DNA of 64,000 bases from Bordetella parapertussis (GCA_945906935.1 CAMDSO010000006.1:1-64000); one strand, 5' to 3'; positions 1 through 11,135 are shown, counted from the stretch's first letter. The notes: generated by a model not told the origin, from the letters alone. Made by a program: numbers and translations.

Positions 1-60
1 GGCGTGCGCCTGCGTGAGATGCCGCTGACGCGCGAGAAAATCGCCGCGGCACTCGTTTAA
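1..60 (+). CDS. C-terminal end of a CDS, possibly a molybdenum hydroxylase (xanthine dehydrogenase family) large subunit (partial)
   Basis: Frame 1 reads GVRLREMPLTREKIAAALV-stop; resembles the tail of molybdopterin-binding subunits. Only 19 residues visible. Confidence 0.45.
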   Translation, partial: GVRLREMPLTREKIAAALV

Positions 61-280
61 AAAAGGGCCGGAAAAAGCAAAGCGATAAACCCCTTTCCCC
101 CTTGCGGGGGAAGGCGGGGATGGCGGGCGGCAAACGATTACCCACCACACTAACCCTTCCCCTCAAGAGGGGAGGACATGAAAAACAACAGCAGAACTCC
201 GGAATACGCGCCGCTCCTTCCTGGTTACGAGTCAGTGGCAAGTATTCAGTGAAACCGTGCATTCGAAACAAGGACGATTA

Positions 281-1066
281 ATGAAAGTCAAAACCAACGG
301 TATTGAAATCAATTACGAAGTCGATGGCAACGGCCCGTGGATCACGCTCTCGCATTCGCTCGCCTGTAATTTGCATATGTGGGACGAGCAGATGGAATTA
401 CTGACCAAGCACTTCAAAGTGCTGCGCTTTGATACGCGCGGTCATGGCCAGAGCACCGCGCCCGAGGGCGACTACACACTCGAGCAACTGGCCGACGATG
501 TGCACGGCCTCTTTGCGCATCTCGACATCAAGGAAACGCACTGGGTCGGCCTGTCGATGGGCGGCATGATCGGCCAGACCTACGCGCTCAAATATCCGGG
601 CGTGTTCAAATCGCTGGTGCTCGCCGACACGACAAGCCGGCGCCCGCCGAACGCGGCGCAGATGTGGGGCGAGCGCATGGAAATCGCACGCGCCAAAGGC
701 ATGGCGGGCGTACTCGACAGCACACTGGCACGCTGGTTCACCGCACCCTACATCACAGCGCGGCCGGACATCATGAAGCGTATCGGCGGCGATATTCTTA
801 ACACGCCAGTGGCGGGTTTCTGTGGCGCCTGCGCGGCGATTGCCAAGGTCGACACGCTCGACCGCCTGAAGGAAATCAAATGCCCGGTGTTCATCACGGT
901 GGGCGATCAGGATCACGGTACGCCACCCGAGATGGCGCGCGCCATACATGCCAATCTGCCGGGATCTTCATTGGCCATCATCGAATCGGCGGCGCATATT
1001 TCAAACATCGAGCAAAGTGAAGTCTTCAACAAAAACCTGATCAACTTTCTCGATAGCGTGAAATAA
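281..1066 (+). CDS. alpha/beta hydrolase (3-oxoadipate enol-lactonase-like)
   Basis: ORF 257-1066; GLSMGGMIGQ nucleophile elbow, C-terminal GDQDHGTPPEMA and AAHISNIEQ; start placed at MKVKTNGIEINYE. Confidence 0.85.
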   Translation: MKVKTNGIEINYEVDGNGPWITLSHSLACNLHMWDEQMELLTKHFKVLRFDTRGHGQSTAPEGDYTLEQLADDVHGLFAHLDIKETHWVGLSMGGMIGQTYALKYPGVFKSLVLADTTSRRPPNAAQMWGERMEIARAKGMAGVLDSTLARWFTAPYITARPDIMKRIGGDILNTPVAGFCGACAAIAKVDTLDRLKEIKCPVFITVGDQDHGTPPEMARAIHANLPGSSLAIIESAAHISNIEQSEVFNKNLINFLDSVK

Positions 1067-1101
1067 CCACATTAATGCAGAAATCAGCCGCTCATTGATT
1101 A

Positions 1102-1902
1102 GTGAAGGAAACCGGTATGAAAATAAAATCCAACGGCATCGACATCAACTACGAAATCGAAGGCGACGGCCCGTGGCTGACGCTCTCGCATTCACTCTGC
1201 TGCGATCTGCATATGTGGGACGAGCAGATGCCGGCACTGACGAAGCAATTCAAGGTGCTGCGTTTTGATACGCGCGGCCACGGCGCCAGCAGCGCACCAG
1301 CAGGCGCGTATACGCTCGAACAAATGGCCGACGACGTGCGCGGTCTCTTCGATGCGCTGGGCATCAAACAAACGCATTGGTGCGGCCTGTCGATGGGCGG
1401 CATGATCGGCCAGACTTTCGCCTTGCGTCACCCGGGCTACTTCAAAACCATGATCCTCGCCGACACCACCAGTTATTACCCGCCCGAGACCCAGGGCCCG
1501 TGGGCAGACCGTATCAAGCTGGCGCAGGAAAAAGGCATGGCGCCGTTCGGCGAAATGATGGTTTCGCGCTGGTTCACCGAGGGCTATTGCAAAAGCGGCG
1601 CGCCGGCGCTGACACGCATTGCGGCTTCAGTACGCGCCACCAAGGCCGACGGCTTCATCGGCTGCTGTCACGCCATTCCGAAAATCAATCTGACGGCGAA
1701 ACTGAAGGACATCAAATGCCCGACGCTGGTGATTGTCGGCGAACAGGATCCGGGCACCCCGGTGGCGATGGCGCGCGACATCCATGCCGCCATGCCGGGT
1801 TCGGAACTGGTGATTCTGCCGGACGCCGCGCATCTCTCCAATATCGAACAGACCGCAGCTTTCAATGATGCGCTAACTGACTTTATTGCGCGTCACGCTT
1901 AA
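1102..1902 (+). CDS. alpha/beta hydrolase (3-oxoadipate enol-lactonase-like), tandem paralogue of the preceding gene
   Basis: Same motif series as the preceding ORF (GLSMGGMIGQTFALRHPG, GEQDPGTPVAMARDIHA, AAHLSNIEQ). Confidence 0.85.
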   Translation: MKETGMKIKSNGIDINYEIEGDGPWLTLSHSLCCDLHMWDEQMPALTKQFKVLRFDTRGHGASSAPAGAYTLEQMADDVRGLFDALGIKQTHWCGLSMGGMIGQTFALRHPGYFKTMILADTTSYYPPETQGPWADRIKLAQEKGMAPFGEMMVSRWFTEGYCKSGAPALTRIAASVRATKADGFIGCCHAIPKINLTAKLKDIKCPTLVIVGEQDPGTPVAMARDIHAAMPGSELVILPDAAHLSNIEQTAAFNDALTDFIARHA

Positions 1903-3082
1903 GGGGTTCGTCGCCGCTCGGCTTGGCGGCAGATCTCCCGTGCAGGGTGCCGCCGCCCACCAGCATTAGCGCGTTGAGCACGAACACCGGATAAAAACCA
2001 AACACCGAACCGATCGCCCCAAACAGCAGGGGCACGGTGACGTGCACGAGGTGATTGACCGTCACGCGCACCCCGGCACTCTCGCTGGTGCGATCGCGCG
2101 GCGTCAGGTTGTAGATCAGGATCATCGACAGCGGCTGACCCGTCCCCATGGCGAGGCCGAGCAAAAATGAAACCCCCGCCAGCAGCCAGGCGTTGGTGCA
2201 AAACGGAAACAGAAAGTAGGCGATACCGGCGACCACCAGCGCGATGTTAAGGATGCGCGCCTCCTGCCCGCGTTTGATCAGCGTCGCCAGAAACAAACGG
2301 ATCACGCAGGTGGCGACGGCAAAGGTGGCGATGATCATGCCGATCACCGACGCCGACAAATCAATCGAGCGCGCATACACCGGCAGATAGAAGGTATACA
2401 AATCCCAGCCCGCGGAAATAAAACCGCCGGTAATAAAGACGCTGCGCAGCCCCGGCATACGCCACAAATCGAAGGCACTCTGGCCCGGTGGAGGCGCGGC
2501 AGCCGGCGGCTTGCGCGGCAGCAGATCCGGCCTGAACCAGAGAAATGCCACCGGCAACAGCGCAAAGCAACCAAGGATCAACAGCGCGCGCGTATAGCCG
2601 AGGTGATCGATGGCAAAGCCGGAGATCAACGGCCCGATAAATCCCGACACCGAAAATCCGACCGCGAGCAGACTGTAATTACGCGTGCGGTCTTCGGGCT
2701 TGCCGATCGCCCCGGTGATGCCCTGCGTGGCAACAAAGAACAACATGAAGCAGAGGCCGAGCAAAAACGCCGTGCCATACATCACCCACAGGTTTTGCAT
2801 AGTGGCCGGCAGCAGCAACAACACCGCGATGCCACCGCTACCCAGCATCATCGGCAGGCGGGCACCCACGCGGTCTATTATCTTGCCGGCATAAATCGCA
2901 AACACCAGCGGCCCCAGCGCATAAAGCGCGATCAGCATGCCAACACCGAATGCATCCGCACCGAGCTGCAAGGCGAGCAACGTCATCGTCACGCGACCGC
3001 CGCCGTGCGCGACATTGCACAAGGTCGCTATCATGGCCAGCAGCACGATGGTTTGCATTGGCGTTTTAGAATTTTTTTCCAT
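1883..3082 (-). CDS. MFS transporter
   Basis: 12-TM-like hydrophobic ORF; start placed at MEKNSKTPMQTIVLL within ORF 1883-3151. Confidence 0.8.
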   Translation of the reverse strand: MEKNSKTPMQTIVLLAMIATLCNVAHGGGRVTMTLLALQLGADAFGVGMLIALYALGPLVFAIYAGKIIDRVGARLPMMLGSGGIAVLLLLPATMQNLWVMYGTAFLLGLCFMLFFVATQGITGAIGKPEDRTRNYSLLAVGFSVSGFIGPLISGFAIDHLGYTRALLILGCFALLPVAFLWFRPDLLPRKPPAAAPPPGQSAFDLWRMPGLRSVFITGGFISAGWDLYTFYLPVYARSIDLSASVIGMIIATFAVATCVIRLFLATLIKRGQEARILNIALVVAGIAYFLFPFCTNAWLLAGVSFLLGLAMGTGQPLSMILIYNLTPRDRTSESAGVRVTVNHLVHVTVPLLFGAIGSVFGFYPVFVLNALMLVGGGTLHGRSAAKPSGDEPLKRDAQ

Positions 3083-3189
3083 GAAGCCCCATTTTAGCCC
3101 CACACCGGCACCACCAACGCAGACCGCAGGCCGGCTGCCTATAATAAGCAACCGTTTTACCGATCCACGCCGCTTGAAAGCAACCCACC

Positions 3190-4155
3190 ATGCGAAAAAC
3201 CGCTCTCACCCTGCTTGCACTGTCCCTCGCCTCAGCCGCGCCATTGCTGGCGCAGGAAACCCAGAACAAGCCGATGCGGCTGATCGTGCCCTTCCCGCCC
3301 GGTGGCGGCAACGACATACTCGGGCGTACGGTGGCGCAGCATCTGGCGCAAATCCGCAACCAGCAAATCATTGTCGACAATCGCGGGGGCGCTGGGGGCT
3401 TGATCGGCGCCGAGCTGGCCACACACGCGGCCCCCGATGGCTACACGATTTTTCTGGCGAGCATCGGCAATCTGGCCTTCACGCCGGCACTGCACGCGAA
3501 ACTGCCGTACGACCCGATCAAAGATTTCACGCCGGTGTCGCGGCTGGCGACCTCGGCATTTTTGCTGGTGGTGAATCCGTCGGTGCCGGTCAAATCGGTG
3601 AAGGAATTAATCACCCTCGCGCGCGCCAAACCCGGTTCACTGAATTACGCCTCGGCCGGCCAAGGCTCCTCGCTGCACTTGACCGCTGAAATCTTCAAAC
3701 TGGCCACCGGCACCGAGCTCGTGCACGTCGCCTACAAGGGTAGCGCACCGGCGTTGACCGATCTGATTGCGGGCCAGGTGCAACTCATGTTTGGCACCAT
3801 GCCGGCGACCCTGCCGCAGGCGAAAAGCGGCAAGCTGCGTGCGCTGGGCGTCTCGGGCGCGAAGCGGGCGGCTGCAGCCCCGGATGTGCCGACCATCGCC
3901 GAAGCCGGTGTAACCGGTTTTGAGGTGCTCAACTGGTACGGCATCACCTTACCCGCGGGCGCCGCGCAGAACGTGGTGCGCAAACTCAATCAGGATTTAC
4001 TGGCCGCGCTCGCCACCCCGGCGATGATCGAATCATTCAATGGACAGGGGCTCGAAGTTGCAGGGGGAACACCGGCCGAATTCGGCGGCTTTATCAAATC
4101 GGAAATGGTCAAATACGCGAAGGTCGTCAAAGCCGCCAACATCCGCGCCGAATAA
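3190..4155 (+). CDS. Bug/TctC family tripartite tricarboxylate transporter substrate-binding protein
   Basis: Signal peptide, MRLIVPFPPGGGNDILGR, DNRGGAGGLIGAE, VHVAYKGSAPALTDLIAGQVQLMFG. Confidence 0.9.
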   Translation: MRKTALTLLALSLASAAPLLAQETQNKPMRLIVPFPPGGGNDILGRTVAQHLAQIRNQQIIVDNRGGAGGLIGAELATHAAPDGYTIFLASIGNLAFTPALHAKLPYDPIKDFTPVSRLATSAFLLVVNPSVPVKSVKELITLARAKPGSLNYASAGQGSSLHLTAEIFKLATGTELVHVAYKGSAPALTDLIAGQVQLMFGTMPATLPQAKSGKLRALGVSGAKRAAAAPDVPTIAEAGVTGFEVLNWYGITLPAGAAQNVVRKLNQDLLAALATPAMIESFNGQGLEVAGGTPAEFGGFIKSEMVKYAKVVKAANIRAE

Positions 4156-4179
4156 GCGCGCAACGTTGAACGCGAATTT

Positions 4180-5148
4180 TCAGCCGACGGGCTTGCGCCC
4201 GACGCGGCTCTCAAGCCATTTCTTAATGCGGTTGGCATCACCAATCCGCGTGCTCTTGCCCCACGAATCCAGCAATACAATCACCACCGGACGCGCGGCG
4301 ATCTTCGCCTGCATGACGAGGCAGCGCCCCGCCTCGATAATGTAACCGGTTTTCGACAAACCGATATCCCAGTCCGCACTCTTGACGAGACCGTTCGAAT
4401 TGCGGAACTGCAGGGTATGACCGCGTGTGGTCGAGACTGCATGTGCCGGGGTCGTAGTGAACTGGCGGATCAGCGGATAGTCATAGGCCGCCTTCACCAT
4501 TTTCGCCAGATCCTGCGCGGTGGAAACGTTCTCGCTGGACAGCCCGGTGGAATCAACGAAGCGCGAGCTAAACATGCCCAGCTCGACGGCTTTGCGGTTC
4601 ATCGCCGCGATGAAGGTTTCACGCCCGCCGGGATAGGCGCGGCTTAACGAAGCCGCTGCGCGGTTTTCTGAGGACATCAGCGCCAGACGCAACATGTCGG
4701 CACGCGACAGCGCAGTACCAACCCCGAGACGCGAGGCGGTGTGTTTGAGCTGATCAACGTCGGCGCGGTCGATGACGATGGTATCTTCGAGCGGCAGATC
4801 AGCGTCCAGCGCCACCATCGCGGTCATCAACTTGGTAATGGAGGCAATCGGCGAAACGTGGCCGACGTTCTTGCCATAGATGGCGTGACCATCCACGAGA
4901 TCCACTACCAGCGCAATCGATGATTTGAGGTTGGGCAGGCCGGCGGCGGTCAAACCTGCCTGCGCTGCTTTTTGCACCTCGGCCTTGCTTTGCGCAGTAG
5001 TAGCGTTTTTGGCCGGGCCGGGCTCGCCTGCCGCGTTGCAGGGCATGACGACGGCGAACAAGCCACAGGTGCCTGCCATAATCATCAAACCCATCAAACG
5101 ACGCCAATTTTCCCGCTTGCCTGTCATTCCATTCTCCTGACGCGCCAT
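4180..5148 (-). CDS. pbpG: D-alanyl-D-alanine endopeptidase (penicillin-binding protein 7-like)
   Basis: SxxK motif SITKLMTAMVALD, SSENRAAASL, KTGYI; PbpG-like architecture. Confidence 0.8.
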   Translation of the reverse strand: MARQENGMTGKRENWRRLMGLMIMAGTCGLFAVVMPCNAAGEPGPAKNATTAQSKAEVQKAAQAGLTAAGLPNLKSSIALVVDLVDGHAIYGKNVGHVSPIASITKLMTAMVALDADLPLEDTIVIDRADVDQLKHTASRLGVGTALSRADMLRLALMSSENRAAASLSRAYPGGRETFIAAMNRKAVELGMFSSRFVDSTGLSSENVSTAQDLAKMVKAAYDYPLIRQFTTTPAHAVSTTRGHTLQFRNSNGLVKSADWDIGLSKTGYIIEAGRCLVMQAKIAARPVVIVLLDSWGKSTRIGDANRIKKWLESRVGRKPVG

Positions 5149-5378
5149 CAGACGCTTGCTTGCCGATGGCTTCAGAAACCCATCAAAACAATATTCAAAA
5201 TAAATGCTTACGGTGTTACTTTAACAGAAAGTCTTGGAAAATTCAGCGCTGATCCCCGACCGCTTTGATGCTCGCGCTAACAGCCACCCGCCCGCCGGTG
5301 GCGAGCAGGCGAGGAATCTGGAAAACAATATCCAACTTACGCGAGCCCTACCCGAGGACGATCGCGCCCACTATCGGA

Positions 5379-8300
5379 CTAGCCTTTGCGCATGCGCGCG
5401 AGGCCTTCCTCGAACATGACATAGAGGACCGGCAGCACGATCAGCGTCAGTATGGTCGCCGTGATCAAACCGCCGATGACAACCACCGCGAGGGGCTTCT
5501 GTGTCTCCGATCCGATGTCATGCGAAAGCGCCATCGGCAACAGGCCGAACATGGCGAGCGCCGCCGTCATCAGCACAGTTCGCAGACGCACCATCGAGCC
5601 ACGGGTCACCGCCTCGACGGCCGTCGCACCGGCACGCTTGAGCTGGTTGAAATACGTGACCATGACCACCCCGTTCAGTACCGACTGCCCAAACAGCGCA
5701 ATGAAACCAATCGCCGCCGACACCGACAACGGGATACCCGTGATCAGCAATGCAAAAATGCCGCCGATCATGGCGAACGGAATATTGAGGATGATCAGCA
5801 ATGCGCTCTTGAACGATTTGAAGGCATCGAACAACAGGATGAAAATCAACAATACCGATAAGGGCACGACAATGGCAAGCCGTGACATGGCGCGTTCCTG
5901 GTTCTCAAACTCGCCTGACCAGCTCATGTAATAACCATCGGGGAGCTTGACGGACTTGGCGACGCGCTCCTGCATGTCAGCAACCACGCTGCCCATATCA
6001 CGATCACGGATAAAGACGCCGATCGCGATCACCCGACCGCCGTTTTCGCGACTGATATTCATACTGCCGCCTATGGTGCGGAATTTTGCCACCTGCGATA
6101 GCGGCAGATAAACACCGTTGGGCGTACTAACCAGAATATTGGGAAGTTCGTCGAGAGCCCGCTGATTCTCCTTAAGGCGGGCGACGATACCGAAGCGTTT
6201 CTCGCCCTCCCACACGCTGGTGGCAACCTTCCCCCCCAGTACCGTCTCAATCACGTCTTCGATATCGGAAACGTTCAGGCCATAACGGGCGGCCTGTGCG
6301 CGATCGATTTCGATCAAGGTCTGCGGCAATTCGCCCTGGCGATCGATCATCGCGCGCGAAACCCCCTGCACATCGGCAATGGCGGCGAGCACCTTGCCGG
6401 CGCTTTCGCGCAACTGCGCGAGGTCTTCGCCAAACACCTTGACCACGATCTGGCCGTCGATTTGCGAAATGCTCTCGAGAATATTGTCGCGGATGGGCTG
6501 CGAGAAGCTCGCCTGCACGCCGGGGATTTTCGACAGTTCGCGATCGATATCGGTCATCACCTCCCGTTTGTTCAGTCCGCGCTTCCACTCCGACTCAGGC
6601 TTCAGGTCGACCAGCATTTCGGCCATGCTGATAAGCTTGGGATCGGTGCCGTCCTCGGGGCGCCCAGCCTTGAAAACAACACTGCGAATTTCCGGGATTT
6701 TCTTCAGCGCGTCCTGCATACGACCCATTTCGATCGACGCTTCAGTCACCGATACGCTCGGATGCAAAGGCACGTTGAGCCACAAGGCGCCCTCGTTGAG
6801 TTCGGGCAAGAATTCAGTGCCGAGCTGCGGTACCACTGCAAGGCTCGCCACCAGGGCGGCGGTCGCGCCAAGCACCACCAGCTTGCGACGTCCCAACGCC
6901 CAGTTCAGGGCCGGCTCATAAATAGCTTTGCAGCGCCCGACCAGCGCGTTATCGTGATGCGGAAGTTTCTTCTTCAACAACAGGTAGCACAACAGCGGCA
7001 CCAGTGTCAGCGAAAAGATCAGCGACGCGACGAGCGCCGAGGTCACCGAATAAGCCATCGGCGCAAAAATGCGTCCCTCGTGGCGCTGCAGGGTGAATAT
7101 CGGAATATGCGCGGCGATGATGATCAGCATCGAAAACAGCGTCGGCCGGCCTACCTCTACGACAGCATCCCAGATCACCTGCATGCGGCGGCGGTCTTCA
7201 CGATCATCAACCTTCTCGTCGTGAAATTCCTTGTTCTCCGACAATCGCCTGAACACATTTTCAACGACGATCACCGCGCCATCAACGATGATACCGAAAT
7301 CCATCGCCCCCAACGAGAGCAGGTTTGCCGGGATACCAATCCAGGTCAGCCCGAGAAAAGTACCCAGCAAGGACAGCGGAATGACCAAGGCCACAATCGC
7401 GGCGGCGCGTACATTGCCCAGAAACAGCAGCAGCACCAGCGACACCAGCATCGCTCCTTCGACCAGATTAGTAAAAACAGTCTTCAGCGTCTTGCCGATC
7501 AGCCAGGTGCGATCGTAATAGGGCACTACCTCGACGCCCTTGGGCAAAACCGTTTTGTTAAGCATCTCGACGCGCTGCTTAACGGCGGTTAACACCGTCG
7601 AAGGATTCTCGCCCTTGCGCATCAGCACAACGCCGGTGACGATATCGTTATCGTCGTCCTGTCCGATCACACCCTGGCGCGGCACCGAGCCACGCTCAAT
7701 GAGGCAACGTCCTTGATCAGCACCGGCACGCCATTGCGCTCGGCCACCATCACATTAAGCACATCCTCAGCCGAACGCAGTAGACCGATACCGCGAATCA
7801 AAAACTGCTGATTCCCCTGTTCGACATAACCGCCACCCGCGTTGGCATTGGCCCGTTGCAGCGATCCAAACAATTGCTGCAAGGTGACCTTGTAGTATTT
7901 CATCTTGGCCAGGTCGGGGTTCACCTCATATTGCTTGATGAAACCACCAAAGCTGACGACGTCGGCGACACCGGGAATCAGCCGCAACTGTCGGCTAACG
8001 GTCCAGTCCTGGATGGTGCGCAGGTCGCGCGAGTCCAGATGATCCGCCTTGACGCGATACCGGTATATTTCACCGATCGGCGTCGAATGCGGCGCCAGCT
8101 GCGGCTGCGCGCCATCGGGTAACTCCACCTCGCGCAGACGCTCCACCACCTGCTGGCGCGCGAAATAAGCGTTAGCGTCATCGTTGAACGTGATGATGAT
8201 GAACGACAGACCGAACTGGGTGTGCGAAAACATGCGGATCGAATTGGGCAGGCCGGCCAGCGCGACCTCGAGTGGCAGGGTCACCTGCTTTTCAACCTCC

Positions 8301-8476
8301 TCGGCGGCGCGGCCGGGGAATAGCGTAATCACTGTGACCTGTGTATCCGTCACGTCAGGGAAGGCCTCGACCGGCAGCGCCTTGAAGGCGATGGTGCCGG
8401 CACCGATAAAGAGTATCGTGCCGAGCAAAATAAACAGCGGTTGCTTTAGCGCAAATTCAACAAGCTTGTTAATCAT
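5379..8476 (-). pseudogene. Heavy-metal-efflux RND pump (CzcA/CusA family) split by an apparent frameshift
   Basis: ORF 7667-8476 gives the N-terminus (MINKLVEFALKQPLFILLGTILFIGAGTIAFKALPVEAFPDVTDTQV) and ORF 5379-7685 the remainder (PRQGVIGQDDDNDIVTGVVLMRKGENPSTVL...). Frames switch at about 7690. A one-base lesion or an assembly error is possible. Confidence 0.85.
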
Positions 8477-8503
8477 GGCGGGGGCGTATCCGTTCAGGCG
8501 GTG

Positions 8504-9676
8504 TTATTTAACAACTCGGCGTGGCTGCAATATCTGCTGCAGCAGCAGCGCGCCTTCAGCCACCACCTTTTTCCCCACCTCGACTCCGCTGAGCACCGTG
8601 ACATAGCCTTCATCCGTATCGCCGGTGACGATCTCGCGACGGACGAAACGCCCTTCACCGTCTTCAACGAACAGGTAATAGCGTCCGCCCTGAAACATCA
8701 CCGCCCGAGCCGGCACCTTGACGACCGAGCCCTGCGCGGATTTGGCCTCAGCGGTGATAAACATCTCCCCCTTGAGCTTGCGCGAGGTATTGTCGATCAC
8801 CGCGCGCACCTTAATGGTACGGGTAACCGGATCGAGAAAGTCGGAGATCGTGGCAATCTTTGCCTTGAACACATCGTTCGGATAAACGGGAACGTGGATG
8901 CTCAGGATACCGCCCACGGCCAAGCTCGGCAGATCCTTTTCTGCCGCATCAAGAAGCACCCACAGCGACGCGGGATTGGTGATCACAAACAAGGCCGGCG
9001 CATTGGCAACCATTTGGTCCGGTCGCAACTCCTGTCCTGGATTAATGTTTTTTTCCACCACGACGCCGCCAAGCGGACTTTTCAGCGAGTAGCTTTGGTC
9101 AATATCGCCGCCACCGCCATACATTTTCAAACGCGCCTCAGTCCGTTTGAACTCGGCCTCGGCCCGTGCGTAATCGGCTTCTGCTGAATTTAATTCCTTG
9201 GTCGCGGCGACGCCGTTTTCATGCAGATCTTTGACGCGCGCAAGGTTTTGTCGTGCAAAGGCTATTTCGCCCTGCGCACGGCGCGTCTCCGCCTGTGCCT
9301 GACCAAAATCGGGGGAGGCAATCAGCGCCAGATTCTGTCCCTGGCGAACCTGATCGCCCGGCTGCACCAGAATGCTGCCCACACGCCCGGCAAACGGCGT
9401 AAACATCCGCACCGTATGATCTTCGTTCCAGCTTAATCGGCCGTTCAAACGAATCGCGCCGGCCTCCCGCTGCACTGCCGCCTCCAAAATCAACGACGCA
9501 AGCTGAGGGCTACCCTTGGCAAAGGTGATTGACTCGCCATCGATCTTGGCCGGTGGCGCGGCAGCGGGTTTTGGCGCCTCTGTGCACCCAGTAAAAAGCG
9601 GCAGAAAAAATGCTGCCGCCAGCATTACAAAACGCCAATGAGGCACCAAATTTCCGCGCAGAACATTCAACGACAT
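8504..9676 (-). CDS. RND efflux periplasmic adaptor subunit (CzcB/HlyD family)
   Basis: Lipoprotein-like signal (LFTGCTEAP), LVQPGDQVRQGQNLALIASPDFGQAQ lipoyl/hairpin region; sits between the pump and the outer membrane factor. Confidence 0.85.
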   Translation of the reverse strand: MSLNVLRGNLVPHWRFVMLAAAFFLPLFTGCTEAPKPAAAPPAKIDGESITFAKGSPQLASLILEAAVQREAGAIRLNGRLSWNEDHTVRMFTPFAGRVGSILVQPGDQVRQGQNLALIASPDFGQAQAETRRAQGEIAFARQNLARVKDLHENGVAATKELNSAEADYARAEAEFKRTEARLKMYGGGGDIDQSYSLKSPLGGVVVEKNINPGQELRPDQMVANAPALFVITNPASLWVLLDAAEKDLPSLAVGGILSIHVPVYPNDVFKAKIATISDFLDPVTRTIKVRAVIDNTSRKLKGEMFITAEAKSAQGSVVKVPARAVMFQGGRYYLFVEDGEGRFVRREIVTGDTDEGYVTVLSGVEVGKKVVAEGALLLQQILQPRRVVK

Positions 9677-9717
9677 TTCATTTCCCCGATAGGCGCGGCG
9701 CATGCGCCGCATTCAAG

Positions 9718-11037
9718 CTATTTTTTTTCCGCGTCCTGCAGCTGTGCTGCAGCGATCGCTGCCCGCCACGCGGCCAGCGATTTTGCGTAGTCCGCCTGAC
9801 TGGCGGACGCCTCCAGACGCGCTGCATACAACTGCCGCCGCGAATCGAGCAAATCCATTACGCCGATGGCACCACGGCTGTAGGCAAACTCGGCGGCTTC
9901 GGCGGCACGCTGGGCCTCGCGCAGCAAGGCACCCTCGAAACGCTGCACACGCTCGCGTGCGGAATCAAGATCGGCGCGGCGCGTATTGATTTCACCAAGG
10001 GCCAGCGCGCGCACGCGTTCATGATTGTCGCGCGCCGACAGCAAATCAATTTCAGCGCGGCGTATCTCGCCCTCGTAGTAGTAATTGGTAAAGAGAGGAA
10101 TGCTGACCCCGACACCGAAGGTGTTATTACTAAAGTCACCGGGGAAATGTTCAAACTGCACCGAGCCGGTGACGTCGCGGGTGCGTAGCGCACGCGCAAG
10201 TTCGCGGTTTTTTTCCGCCGCAGCGACGCGTGCCCGTGCGGTAATAACGTCGGCGCGTTGGTCCAGCGCCTTGTCAATCTCAGCGGCTGCGACCAGCTCG
10301 CCCAAGCCCGGCCAGTTGTCCGCTGCAGCAATCGCCGCCGCGTCCCGCTCGACGCCAATCACATAAGCGAGCTGGGTTTGCGCCTTGAGGCGTTCGGCCT
10401 GCGCGGAACGGGCGTCATTTTGGGCACGCAGTGCGTCGACACGGATACGCGCCACGTCGGCGGCCGAAATGTCACCGGCTTTGAGCCGGCGCTCGACGGC
10501 ATCCATGGTTTTTTGAAAAGCCGCCGCCGTCTCGTTGACAATGCGCAAGCGCTCCTGGGCGGCTACCAGGTCGAAGTAGCTCACATAGAGTGCGATTTTT
10601 TGCTGGCGCCGGATGTCTGCGAATTCGCCACGGCTGGCATCGATATTGGCGTCGGCGATGCCCATGCGCAGTTCACGCTTGTTGCCGCGCTCGAATAACT
10701 GCTGCACGCCGAACACGCTATCCATCGGCTTCTCGCGCAGATCGCCGCCATAGCTGCCCTGGCGCGAATTAAATTTGCCGGTGGAAGCAAAGACACTGGG
10801 ATTGGGAATGGCGGCGGCGGACAAGCGGTCGGCCTCAGCGCCATCTACCAGACGACGCCCAAGCTGTACCTCACGATTGCGTTCGGCAAAAAAAATCTCC
10901 GCCTGGGGCAAGGTGAGTCGCCCCAGGTCGGAGCTTAAGGAGACGGCGCCGGCAACCGGTTCTGCTCCGATCGCAACGACACTCAAGCCTCCGAGGAATA
11001 AAACAAAAGCTAAACCGTGCACACTGTTAAATGTCAT
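9718..11037 (-). CDS. TolC/CzcC family outer membrane efflux protein
   Basis: Long coiled-coil OMF architecture; adjacent to CzcB/CzcA-like genes. Confidence 0.8.
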   Translation of the reverse strand: MTFNSVHGLAFVLFLGGLSVVAIGAEPVAGAVSLSSDLGRLTLPQAEIFFAERNREVQLGRRLVDGAEADRLSAAAIPNPSVFASTGKFNSRQGSYGGDLREKPMDSVFGVQQLFERGNKRELRMGIADANIDASRGEFADIRRQQKIALYVSYFDLVAAQERLRIVNETAAAFQKTMDAVERRLKAGDISAADVARIRVDALRAQNDARSAQAERLKAQTQLAYVIGVERDAAAIAAADNWPGLGELVAAAEIDKALDQRADVITARARVAAAEKNRELARALRTRDVTGSVQFEHFPGDFSNNTFGVGVSIPLFTNYYYEGEIRRAEIDLLSARDNHERVRALALGEINTRRADLDSARERVQRFEGALLREAQRAAEAAEFAYSRGAIGVMDLLDSRRQLYAARLEASASQADYAKSLAAWRAAIAAAQLQDAEKK

Positions 11038-11113
11038 GTTTTGGCAAATCCGAATTTACGCCCGAAACGTTTCGAAACGCCCGAACCTGACGTCTATAAA
11101 TTAACAAGCATTT

Positions 11114-11135
11114 CTTACAATGACCTTACGAACGG
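11114..11135 (+). promoter_or_regulatory. Candidate PmrA/QseB-type box between czcC-like gene and the two-component system
   Basis: CTTACAATGAC CTTACGAACGG: direct hexamers at an 11-bp period, upstream of the efflux operon start (11037). Confidence 0.4.

Noticed and set aside
61-180. Hairpin-rich CCCCCTTGCGGGGG intergenic sequence
   Set aside because: Looks like an ordinary terminator or common intergenic repeat; no further structure seen.
6462-7592. 376-aa plus-strand ORF
   Set aside because: Antisense to the RND pump; Arg/Gln/His-rich artefact.
7667-7685. Programmed ribosomal frameshift in the RND pump
   Set aside because: No slippery heptamer or downstream structure evident; a simple one-base indel explains it.
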